Part shown: one piece after another, positions 25,267 to 32,563 of the stretch
How positions within the stretch are numbered: position 1 is the stretch's first letter
Layout of the letters: each line of letters starts with the position of its first letter
Assembly (NCBI GenBank): GCA_021768085.1
Contig: JAETOJ010000014.1
Span: 1-63,560 of the forward strand
Source of the DNA: Bacillota bacterium
GTDB taxonomy: Bacteria > Bacillota > Clostridia > Oscillospirales > Oscillospiraceae
Direction: 5' to 3'
DNA: 63,560 nucleotides
Position numbers and translations under genes: made by a program
The notes under the pieces: generated by a model
The model's input: the letters and a program-made list of their open reading frames with translations, nothing else
Told to the model about the DNA's origin: nothing
The model's database searches: none

Positions 25267-25712
25267 AAAATGCACCTCTTTTTCTCAAATAGATTAGGAG
25301 CCGCCGGTCCGCCGTGGCAGGGGATCGCACGGCCTTCCTCCGCGGGCCCGCGGCCCGCAGACACGCGAAAGCGCGCCTTCTTCCCTCAGACTTACGTGAG
25401 TGAAGTGTAGCACAATCCGGCGAAATTGTCCACAATTTTTCGCGTAGCCTGGGATCGCGCCGGGGTTTGCCGCGCCTGCTTCGGCGGAACCCTCCGGGCA
25501 AAGAAAAGAATTCTGTGCCCACTTTTTCCGTTTCCACCAAATTTCCCCCGGTTTCGCCCCGTGAAACCCGGCAGTTTATAAAATTTCTAAAAACGCTGGG
25601 AAATTGGGGGCGGAATATGCTATAATATTACCGCCGCCGCGGGCTGCGGCGGAGCGCAAAAACAGATGCCGGAAGTGACCCACCATGGGGCGGCGGAAGC
25701 CGCCGGGAAGGG
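25267..25712. other. Intergenic region with promoter for the first Na/Pi transporter
   Basis: No gene. It contains GC-rich dyads near 25335-25365 and, close to the transporter gene, an extended -10 TGCTATAAT (25618-25626) without a good -35. No riboswitch-like pattern is seen, unlike the second transporter gene. Confidence 0.5.
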
Positions 25713-27485
25713 ATGAACGAGCCTATGGGCATTGCGGACGTGATCTCGCTGCTGGGCGGGCTGGCCTTTTTCCTGTTCGGCATGAGCCTGTTGGGGGACG
25801 GGCTGAAACGGGTGGCGGGCAGCCGCCTGGAAACCATTTTGGGCAGGCTGACCTCCAACCCCGTGAAGGGAGTGCTGTTGGGCGCGCTGGTGACGGCGGT
25901 GATCCAGTCCTCCTCCGCCACCACGGTCATGGTAGTGGGCTTTGTCAACGCGGGCATCATGCAGCTGTCCAACGCCGTGGGCATCGTCATGGGGGCCAAC
26001 ATCGGCACCACCGCCACCGGCTGGATCCTCACCCTGGCCGACGTGGAGGGAGGCGGCGGCTTTACCTCCGACACCGTCTTTGCCGCCGTGGCCTTTGTGG
26101 GTATCGTGCTGTTCTTCTTCTGCCGGAAGCAGACCAAGAAAAATGTGGGTCTGATCCTGCTGGCCTTTTCCGTCCTCATGAGCGGGATGCAGGCCATGAG
26201 CTCCGCCATGGATCCCCTGCGCACCAATGAGGCGTTTTTGCAGTTCATCTCCGCGGCCTCCAACCCGGCGGTGTCCCTGATCATCGGGCTTATCGTCACC
26301 GCCGTGATCCAGTCCTCGTCCGCCTCCATCGGTATTTTGCAGGCCCTGTCCGTCACCGGGGCCATCAGCTATGAGGTGGCGGTGCCCATGGTGCTGGGTA
26401 TGTGCATCGGCGCCTGCGTGCCGGTGCTGCTGTCCGCCATCGGGGCCAATCCCAACGGCAAGCGCACCGCCGTCATCTACTTATATTTTAATATTGTGGG
26501 CTCCGCGCTGTTTATGATCCCCTTTTACCTGCTCCACGCCTTTGTGCCCATGGACTTCATGGCCCAGGCCGCCAACCCCTTCGGCATCGCCATGTTTAAC
26601 ACGGTGTTCAAGGTGGCCGCCACCCTGGTACAGCTCCCGTTCACGGGGGTGCTGGTGCGGCTGGCGGTGCTGACGGTGCGGGAGGACAGCTCCGAGGAGG
26701 ACGAGGAGTTTCAGGAAAACCTGCTGGACGAGCGGTTCTTGAACTACCCACCCCTGGCGCTGGAGCAGTGCGGCCGGACGGTGGAGCGGATGGCCGCCGC
26801 CTCCTTCAAGAACCTGAACCGCTCGATGGATCTGTTCAGCGCCTTCAACCCGGAGAAATATGAGAAGATCATGGGCCGGGAGAATGTGGTGGATCGGTAC
26901 GAGGATCGGATCGGCACCTACCTGTTCCACCTGAACAGCCGGGGGCTGGACGAGCAGCAGACTGTCATCAGCTCCCACTACCTCCACTGTCTGACGGATC
27001 TGGAGCGTATTTCCGACCACGCGGTGCACATCGCGGAGCTGGCCAAGGAGATCATCGACAAGGAACTGGACTTTTCCGCCAGCGGGGTGGCGGATCTCAA
27101 CCGGGCGGTAAACGCGGTGCGGGAGATCGTGGCGCTGGCCCAGCAGGCTCTGGTTCAGGAGGACATGGCGCTGGCCAGCCGGGTGGAGCCTCTGGAGGAG
27201 GTCATCAGCGATATGCTGGAGGGCATGAAGCTGCGCCACATCCGGCGGCTCCAGAACGGCACGTGTACGCTGGAGGTGGGCTTCGTGTTCAACGATCTCA
27301 TCACCGACTTCGAGCGGGTGGCCGCCCACTGCTCCAACGTGGCCCTGGCGGTGCTGGAGCTGCGGGACGGCGATCTGCAATTCCACGACTATACCCGGGG
27401 CGTGCGCCAGGGGGATCAGCCTGAATTCCGCCGGTGGCTGGCCTGCTACCGGGACAAATATCTCACCACCCCCACCGGGGAGTGA
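25713..27485 (+). CDS. Na+/phosphate cotransporter (NptA/PNaS type) with PhoU domain
   Basis: A 590-aa protein. Two inverted membrane repeats each carry the QSSSA signature (VIQSSSATTVMVVGFVNAG at about 69; AVIQSSSASIGILQ at about 192). A cytoplasmic PhoU-like helical domain (about 340-560, NLNRSMDLFSAF, ERISDHAVHIAELAKEII) follows. The family moves phosphate inward with Na+, though physiological roles vary. The ATG at 25713 touches its ribosome site, so ATG 25725-25727 may be the true start. A paralogue lies at 40,054. Confidence 0.9.
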   Translation: MNEPMGIADVISLLGGLAFFLFGMSLLGDGLKRVAGSRLETILGRLTSNPVKGVLLGALVTAVIQSSSATTVMVVGFVNAGIMQLSNAVGIVMGANIGTTATGWILTLADVEGGGGFTSDTVFAAVAFVGIVLFFFCRKQTKKNVGLILLAFSVLMSGMQAMSSAMDPLRTNEAFLQFISAASNPAVSLIIGLIVTAVIQSSSASIGILQALSVTGAISYEVAVPMVLGMCIGACVPVLLSAIGANPNGKRTAVIYLYFNIVGSALFMIPFYLLHAFVPMDFMAQAANPFGIAMFNTVFKVAATLVQLPFTGVLVRLAVLTVREDSSEEDEEFQENLLDERFLNYPPLALEQCGRTVERMAAASFKNLNRSMDLFSAFNPEKYEKIMGRENVVDRYEDRIGTYLFHLNSRGLDEQQTVISSHYLHCLTDLERISDHAVHIAELAKEIIDKELDFSASGVADLNRAVNAVREIVALAQQALVQEDMALASRVEPLEEVISDMLEGMKLRHIRRLQNGTCTLEVGFVFNDLITDFERVAAHCSNVALAVLELRDGDLQFHDYTRGVRQGDQPEFRRWLACYRDKYLTTPTGE

Positions 27486-27492
27486 TGGGGTA

Positions 27493-27522
27493 TTGACATA
27501 TGCGCCCCCGATTGTTTATAAT
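27493..27522 (+). promoter_or_regulatory. Promoter of the PilZ gene
   Basis: TTGACA (27493-27498), 18-base spacer, TATAAT (27517-27522), both perfect hexamers. Confidence 0.85.
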
Positions 27523-27575
27523 CGGAGAGGATAAAACTTTGATCCCCGCCTGGGGATCCCGAAGGGGTGGCCGGC

Positions 27576-28304
27576 ATGGGCTTTTTTTCCCACCTGCTGG
27601 GGCGGGACTACGATTACGAGGACGAGGACGATCAGGAGGAGGGCTCCGGCATCCTGCCTGATCTCCACAACGGCATGAGCCTGACGGTGGAGACGCCGGA
27701 GGGCCAGGAGCTTTTGGTGGGCCGGCTCACCGGCTACGCGCCGGGGGACTCGTCCCTGACGCTGGAGCGGCTGCCGGGGGGGCTGTCCTTCAAGACCCGG
27801 GAGATCGGCACGTCGCTGCTGCTCCGGGGCTTTGACGAGCAGATGAGCCAGTTCGTCCTGAAGGGCACCGTCCAGGAGTCCACCCGGCTGGTGTGCCGGG
27901 TGAAGGATGTGAAGATGCGGCCCATCTCGGAGCACCGGCAGAACTTCCGCCTCCATGTGAACGGCCCGGCGGCGCTGTACTACCCCACCGACGAGGCCCG
28001 GAGCAATCCGGAGGAGTGCGTTCTGGTGGACATCAGCAGCGGCGGGGCGTGCATCGAGTCGGAGTTCCTCCACGCGGAGGACGAGGTGCTGCGGCTGTGG
28101 GTGAAGCTGCGGGACTATGTGCCCATGGAGTTCATGGGGGAGATCATCCGGGTGGTGGAGTTCCAGCCCGGCAAGTTCCGCTACGGCTTCCTGTTCGCCC
28201 AGCTCAAGGAGTCGGAGCTCACCGAGCTGACCCGGACGCTGTATAACGTCCAGGTGGGCAACGTGATCCCCCGGCGGCGGAGCGATGACACCGGGCACTG
28301 GTGA
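27576..28304 (+). CDS. PilZ-domain protein (YcgR-like, c-di-GMP receptor)
   Basis: A 242-aa protein. The N-terminal beta domain (about 30-115) resembles YcgR-N. The C-terminal PilZ domain has RQNFRLHVNG (an RxxxR-type variant: H-R-Q-N-F-R, about 127-132) and DISSGGACIES (D/NxSxxG motif, about 154), the two c-di-GMP contacts. It probably links c-di-GMP to motility or surface behaviour. ATG 27576-27578 is spaced eight bases from GAAGGGG. No flagellar genes are in view; the CheX/CheY pair and hemerythrin-receiver protein are the only related genes in the window. Confidence 0.87.
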   Translation: MGFFSHLLGRDYDYEDEDDQEEGSGILPDLHNGMSLTVETPEGQELLVGRLTGYAPGDSSLTLERLPGGLSFKTREIGTSLLLRGFDEQMSQFVLKGTVQESTRLVCRVKDVKMRPISEHRQNFRLHVNGPAALYYPTDEARSNPEECVLVDISSGGACIESEFLHAEDEVLRLWVKLRDYVPMEFMGEIIRVVEFQPGKFRYGFLFAQLKESELTELTRTLYNVQVGNVIPRRRSDDTGHW

Positions 28305-28330
28305 CCGGAAGCGGAAAAGAAAATGGCGGG

Positions 28331-28551
28331 AGGCCGCCTCCGTTTGACGGGGGCGGCCTTGAACTGTCGAAAAAATTGCTTCTGTTCCGTTATCGGGAAG
28401 GAAGATAGTGTGAAAGAAACCCAGGAGGGGTGTCTTTCATGTTCAATCAACGAATTTTTGGAACGTTCTTTGTTCCAAAAATTCGCGCTCAGCGTGGCGA
28501 AAAGACTTTTTCGACACGCTGAGGCCGCCTCCGTTTGACGGGGGCGGCCTT
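28331..28551 (+). repeat. Duplicated terminator flanking a 161-bp hairpin-rich insertion
   Basis: A 30-bp hairpin sequence (28331-28360) recurs exactly at 28522-28551; each forms GGCCGCC/GGCGGCC. Only the second is followed by TTTTC, so it is the original terminator of the PilZ gene. The 161 bp between hold a stem GAAAGA..TCTTTC around AGGAGG, GTTCAATCAA, a 14-bp stem CGAATTTTTGGAAC/GTTCCAAAAATTCG and a third stem (CAGCGTG..CACGCTG-like). This looks like a small inserted element that duplicated its target. A 27-codon frame starts at ATG 28439 behind AGGAGG, but I do not call it a gene. Confidence 0.75.
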
Positions 28552-28662
28552 TTCATAAGATTTTCCAAAATAGGGTAAAACGCTGGTTTATACGCGATAT
28601 TACACCCGGTATTTTGGATATAATACACAAAAAAGAGGGGGTACTTTCTTAAAATGTGCCCC

Positions 28663-28691
28663 TTGAAACAAAAGCGGGAACTTGCTATAAT
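28663..28691 (+). promoter_or_regulatory. Promoter of the zinc-ribbon gene
   Basis: TTGAAA (28663-28668), 17 bases, TATAAT (28686-28691). Transcription would start near 28698, only about ten bases before the start codon. Confidence 0.7.
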
Positions 28692-28707
28692 AAAATCGGT
28701 GATCGAA

Positions 28708-29232
28708 ATGGTGTACGTCTGTGATAACTGCGGCTTCCTATTCAGCAGGGCCGAAGCACAGGACCGGTGCCCCGATTGCGGGGGGCGCATGGTCAGGTCC
28801 GCGAATGCGGTTGAACAGAGCGAATTTGTCTCACAAGTGGCGGAGCTGCTCCGGGATGGACGGGAGCCGGAGCCTCGGTTTCCCAATCTGGTGGAAACGG
28901 AGATCTCCATGCTCAACAGCTTTGCCTTCAAGCTGCCCGCCACCGCCCTTCAGATCGACAGCGAGACGATGGTGGACGTGCTGGTGGAGTATGGGGAAAA
29001 TTCCGCCGACCGAAACGAGCTTATCGCCAATGTGTGGGCGCGGCTGGTGGGTGGCGGAACGTGCCGGTTCCTCATGCCCGTGCGCCTGCCCGGCCAGGAG
29101 GGCGAGTCCCGGCGAGATCAGGTCAACCGCATCTTCGCGGCGCTGAATGAGAACGGGACATTCAAGGTAAAGCTGTATGACTTTGTGGCCGCACAGCTCC
29201 AGGGCGCGGCGGACGGGGTTGACAGGACTTGA
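28708..29232 (+). CDS. Hypothetical protein with N-terminal zinc ribbon
   Basis: A 174-aa protein. It begins with a rubredoxin-like zinc ribbon: YVCDNCGFLFSRAEAQ then CPDCGG, two Cys pairs 15-16 residues apart. The rest is alpha/beta with EISMLNSFAFKLPATALQ and a later RDQVNRIFAALNENG helix; I do not recognise it. I chose ATG 28708-28710 because the promoter's start site lies about ten bases before it; longer frames would begin inside the promoter. No good ribosome site precedes it, so the mRNA may be nearly leaderless. It may bind nucleic acid or protein; no function is claimed. Confidence 0.7.
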   Translation: MVYVCDNCGFLFSRAEAQDRCPDCGGRMVRSANAVEQSEFVSQVAELLRDGREPEPRFPNLVETEISMLNSFAFKLPATALQIDSETMVDVLVEYGENSADRNELIANVWARLVGGGTCRFLMPVRLPGQEGESRRDQVNRIFAALNENGTFKVKLYDFVAAQLQGAADGVDRT

Positions 29233-29236
29233 CGGA

Positions 29237-29262
29237 GGACGGCCCCCTTGAGGGGGCTGTCC
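29237..29262 (+). terminator. Terminator of the zinc-ribbon gene
   Basis: GGACGGCCCCC/GGGGGCTGTCC stem followed by TTTTC. Confidence 0.8.
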
Positions 29263-29284
29263 TTTTCTCCGCGCTCAATCGGAC

Positions 29285-30121
29285 TTACGCGCCGCTGCGC
29301 CGCCGCTTCCGGTACTCCATGGGGGTGATCCCCTCCACCCGGCTGAAGCACTGGGAGAAGTAGCTGGAGGAGGAGAAACCCACGATCTGGGCAATGAGGG
29401 AGAGGTTGTGATCCGTCTCCCGGAGGAGGAAACGGCTTTCCGCAATCCGCCGGGAGATCAGGTAGTTGATGGGGGAGGTGCCGAACTCCTGCCGGAAGGC
29501 GTGGGCCAGGTAAAATTTGTTCAGGTGGGCCAGCTCCGCCAGCTGATCCAGCTTGAGATCCTCCTTGAAGTGGTTGTCGATGTACCGCCGCACCAGGTCG
29601 CACTCCCGGCTGGCCCTCCCCCCGGCGGCCTCAGCGGACAGGGCGGCCTCCCCCTGCCGCCCCAGCTGGATGAGCACCACCTTCAGCAGGCTGCGGCACG
29701 CCTCCTCAAAGTCGGGCTGGGCATCGTGGGCCTCCCGGAGCATCAGGTGGAGGCAGCTCATCAGATCGTCCCAGCCGTGGTGGAGGTGGAGCATGGTGTA
29801 CCCCTCCGCGCCGGCCGCCATGGTCTCCAGGTTCTCCACCCCCAGCACGATGTATTCCAAGGGGCTGTCCCACTGGCTCAGCTCGGTGTGGGGGACGTTG
29901 GTGTTGATGATGATCAGATCCCGGATGGACACGGGGAACTCGCTGTCCTGGGTGCGGAAGCGGCCGTGGCCGTCGGTAATGAAGAACAGCTCAGCACAGC
30001 CGTGGGTGTGCAGGCTGGAGTTCCAGGTGGGGGAATACTGATCCTGGCTGATGTAGAGTAGCTGCGAGGTCTCGCAGCCGGGCGACCCAGAGGCCGTCCG
30101 GGAAAAACTATAGGTGCTCAC
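29285..30121 (-). CDS. AraC-family regulator
   Basis: A 278-aa regulator. The N-terminal cupin (about 20-110, HTHGCAELFFITDGHGRF) binds a sugar-type ligand. The C-terminal AraC DNA-binding domain (about 175-275) has two helix-turn-helices: LDQLAELAHLNKFYLAHAF and LSLIAQIVGFSSSSYFSQCF, ending in TPMEYRKRRRS. GTG 30119-30121 has GAGGGGG nine bases upstream. It diverges from the GH88-kduI genes with back-to-back promoters and is therefore their likely ligand-responsive regulator. Confidence 0.9.
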   Translation of the reverse strand: MSTYSFSRTASGSPGCETSQLLYISQDQYSPTWNSSLHTHGCAELFFITDGHGRFRTQDSEFPVSIRDLIIINTNVPHTELSQWDSPLEYIVLGVENLETMAAGAEGYTMLHLHHGWDDLMSCLHLMLREAHDAQPDFEEACRSLLKVVLIQLGRQGEAALSAEAAGGRASRECDLVRRYIDNHFKEDLKLDQLAELAHLNKFYLAHAFRQEFGTSPINYLISRRIAESRFLLRETDHNLSLIAQIVGFSSSSYFSQCFSRVEGITPMEYRKRRRSGA

Positions 30122-30157
30122 GGGGCGGGGCCCCCTCTCCGGGCGTTAGGTACTTTG

Positions 30158-30186
30158 ATTATAAACCACTTTCCCGGTTTTCGCAA
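30158..30186 (-). promoter_or_regulatory. Promoter of the araC-type gene
   Basis: Minus strand TTGCGA (30181-30186), 17 bases, TATAAT (30158-30163). Confidence 0.7.
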
Positions 30187-30215
30187 GAAATATAAAAACC
30201 CGGACAACAAAAGGC

Positions 30216-30244
30216 TTTCCACCGAGCCTGGAACCAGGTATACT
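30216..30244 (+). promoter_or_regulatory. Promoter of the GH88-kduI operon
   Basis: TTTCCA (30216-30221), 17 bases, TATACT (30239-30244). The poor -35 fits activation by the divergent AraC regulator. Confidence 0.6.
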
Positions 30245-30299
30245 ATTCCGATGAGGGCAAGGAAATATGCCGCTTCGCGGCTGGAAGGGATGATGGCTT

Positions 30300-31457
30300 A
30301 TGAAGGAGCAACCCACGCCCTGCGTGGATCGGGAGCTGGTGCTGGCCCAGCTGGACTTTTGCCGAGAAAAGGTGGACGCTCTGCTGCCCCGATTTGGGAG
30401 CAGCTTTCCCGCCCCCAGCAGTGAGGGGCTGATCTATCCCACCCAGGAGGAGAACTTCGATTGGACCACCTCCTTTTTCTCCGGGATGCTGTGGCTGCTG
30501 TGGGAGCACACCGGGGACGGGAAGTACCTGGACGCGCTGGAGCCCCAGCTGCACTCCTTCTATGAGCGGGTGGAGAAACCGGGAAATGTGGACACCCATG
30601 ACCTGGGCTTTCTCTACAGCCTGTCCTGCTACCCGGCGGCCCTGCTCCGCCAGGATCGACGGGCCCGGGACTGCTTTTTGAAGGCGGCGGACCATCTCCT
30701 GGCCCGGTACTTCCCCAAGGCGGGCATCCTCCAGGCTTGGGGGGATCTGAACGACCCCGCCAACCGGGGGCGGATGATCATCGACTGCCTGATGAACCTG
30801 CCTCTGTTGTACCAGGCGGCCCGGCTCACCGGGCGGGAGGAGTACCGCAGCGCCGCCTACAGCCACGCCAAGCGGGCCCAGCGGTATCTGGTTCGCCCGG
30901 ACGATACCACCTTCCACACCTTCTACATGGACGTGGACACCGGGGAGCCCCGGTTCGGCCGCACCGCCCAGGGCTACAGCGACAGCTCCTGCTGGGCCCG
31001 GGGGCAGGCGTGGGGGGTGTACGGTTTCGCCCTCAGCTTCCATCACACCGGTGATCGCTCCTTCCTGGACACGTCCTGCCGCCTGCTGGACTATTTCCTG
31101 GCCCGACTGCCGGAGGACGGGGTGTGCTACTGGGATCTGTGCTTCACCGACGGGGACGAGCCCCGGGACAGCTCCGCTGCCGCCATCCTGTGCTGCGGCA
31201 TTCTGGAGCTGCTGCGCCACCTGCCCCTCACCCACCCCAGGCGGGGGGACTACGAGGCCGCCCTCCACCGGATCCTGGCGTCCCTGGCCCGGGACTACAC
31301 CACCCGGGATACGCTTCGGGCGGACGGGCTGCTGCTCCATGGGGTATACTCCAAGCCCGACGGCATCGGGGTGGACGAGTGCATGATCTGGGGGGACTAC
31401 TACTACATGGAGGCGCTGTTCCGCCTGCTCTACGGCACCTGCGCCTACTGGCTGTAA
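30300..31457 (+). CDS. Glycoside hydrolase family 88, unsaturated glucuronyl hydrolase
   Basis: A 385-aa (alpha/alpha)6-barrel enzyme that removes the 4,5-unsaturated uronic acid from disaccharides left by polysaccharide lyases (chondroitin, hyaluronan, heparin). Seen: FDWTTSFFSGMLW (about 54), THDLGFLYSLSC with the catalytic-type Asp at about 99, and SSCWARGQAWGVYGFA (about 223), all family hallmarks. No signal peptide, so it acts in the cytoplasm. ATG 30300-30302 follows GGAAGGGA. kduI follows 22 bases later and handles the released product. Confidence 0.92.
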   Translation: MKEQPTPCVDRELVLAQLDFCREKVDALLPRFGSSFPAPSSEGLIYPTQEENFDWTTSFFSGMLWLLWEHTGDGKYLDALEPQLHSFYERVEKPGNVDTHDLGFLYSLSCYPAALLRQDRRARDCFLKAADHLLARYFPKAGILQAWGDLNDPANRGRMIIDCLMNLPLLYQAARLTGREEYRSAAYSHAKRAQRYLVRPDDTTFHTFYMDVDTGEPRFGRTAQGYSDSSCWARGQAWGVYGFALSFHHTGDRSFLDTSCRLLDYFLARLPEDGVCYWDLCFTDGDEPRDSSAAAILCCGILELLRHLPLTHPRRGDYEAALHRILASLARDYTTRDTLRADGLLLHGVYSKPDGIGVDECMIWGDYYYMEALFRLLYGTCAYWL

Positions 31458-31479
31458 TATTTTTAAGGAGGAGTACAAA

Positions 31480-32322
31480 ATGGACATCCGCTACAGCGCA
31501 AATCAGAGGGACGTAAAACGCTACACCACCCAGGAGCTCCGGGACGAGTTCTTGATCCAGGATCTGTACCAGCCCGACACGGTGCAGGCGGTGTATTCCC
31601 ACGTGGATCGGATGGTGACCCTGGGGATCATGCCGGTGGAGGAGACAGTCCCCATGGACAAGGGCATCGACGTGTGGCACAACTTCGGCACCAGCTTCTT
31701 CCTGGAGCGCCGGGAGGTGGGCTTCTTCAACCTGGGCGGCGACGGTATGTGCACGGTGGACGGCGTCGAGTACCCCATGGGCCACAAGGACTGCATCTAT
31801 ATCACCCGGGGCGCCCGGGAGGTGACCTTCCGGAGCGCCGACCCGGCCAATTCCGCCCGGTTTTACGGTGTATCTGCCCCGGCCCACTGCTCCTATGAGA
31901 CGAGGCTGATCAAGCTGGCGGATGCGGCTAAGAAGCCCCTGGGGGCGCTCGAGACCTCCAACAAGCGGGTGATCAACCAGTTCATCCACCCGGACGTGCT
32001 CAAGACCTGCCAGCTGTCTATGGGTATGACGGTGCTGGAGCCGGGCAGCGTGTGGAACACCATGCCCGCCCACACCCACGAGCGCCGGATGGAGATCTAT
32101 ACCTACTTCGACATTCCCGAGGGGAACGTGGTGTTCCACTTCATGGGGGAGCCCCAGGAGACCCGGCACATCGTCATGCGCAACTACGACGCGGTGATCT
32201 CCCCCTCCTGGTCCATCCACGCCGGGGCGGGTACGGGCAGCTACACCTTCATCTGGGCCATGGGCGGAGAAAACCAGGCGTTTGATGACATGGACGGCAT
32301 CGCCACGGAGGATCTGGAATAA
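31480..32322 (+). CDS. kduI: 5-dehydro-4-deoxy-D-glucuronate isomerase
   Basis: A 280-aa cupin enzyme converting 5-keto-4-deoxyuronate to 2,5-diketo-3-deoxygluconate, the step after GH88 in uronate catabolism. Seen: NLGGDGMCTVDG, AHTHERRMEIYTYF (metal-binding His/Glu, about 196-203) and MGGENQAFDDMDGIATEDL at the C-terminus. ATG follows AAGGAGG. Its last codons (DLE, stop) come from an inserted sequence; the ancestral end (DLR, stop) survives 178 bases downstream in a 25-bp repeat. Confidence 0.94.
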   Translation: MDIRYSANQRDVKRYTTQELRDEFLIQDLYQPDTVQAVYSHVDRMVTLGIMPVEETVPMDKGIDVWHNFGTSFFLERREVGFFNLGGDGMCTVDGVEYPMGHKDCIYITRGAREVTFRSADPANSARFYGVSAPAHCSYETRLIKLADAAKKPLGALETSNKRVINQFIHPDVLKTCQLSMGMTVLEPGSVWNTMPAHTHERRMEIYTYFDIPEGNVVFHFMGEPQETRHIVMRNYDAVISPSWSIHAGAGTGSYTFIWAMGGENQAFDDMDGIATEDLE

Positions 32323-32494
32323 CCGCGGCCGTTGCCGCCGTCCATAGCGGCCTTCTGACCGCCGCCGAAGGCGTGAAATTCGCCGCGAAGCGGCGGATTT
32401 GCGCGGGGCCAGCTTTGCCGGCCCGAGCAGTTCAATCAAAAGGGGCCCCCACCCGGCGCAGCCGGGTGGGGACGGCATCGCCACGGAGGATCTG
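32292..32494 (+). repeat. 25-bp duplication of the kduI end around a 153-bp hairpin-rich insertion
   Basis: GGACGGCATCGCCACGGAGG plus ATCTG occurs at 32292-32316 and again at 32470-32494. The first copy continues GAATAA (DLE stop), the second CGGTAA (DLR stop). Between lie stems TTCGCCGC/GCGGCGGA, GGGCCAGC/GCCGGCCC and CCCACCCGGC/GCCGGGTGGG, and the word GTTCAATCAA, which is also in the insertion after the PilZ gene. Confidence 0.85.
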
Positions 32495-32515
32495 CGGTAA
32501 AACAGCCAGACAACA

Positions 32516-32551
32516 AAAAGGACCCGGCGGGTGTTCCGCCGGGTCCTTTTT
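32516..32551. terminator. Bidirectional terminator between kduI and the GH112 gene
   Basis: AAAAAGGACCCGGCGG/CCGCCGGGTCCTTTTT stem around GTGTT. Confidence 0.92.
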
Positions 32552-32563
32552 GTTGTCTAACGC

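Noticed and set aside
28439..28522. 27-codon frame with AGGAGG upstream inside the post-PilZ insertion
   Set aside because: The frame is made of hairpin arms of the repeat; a real peptide cannot be supported.
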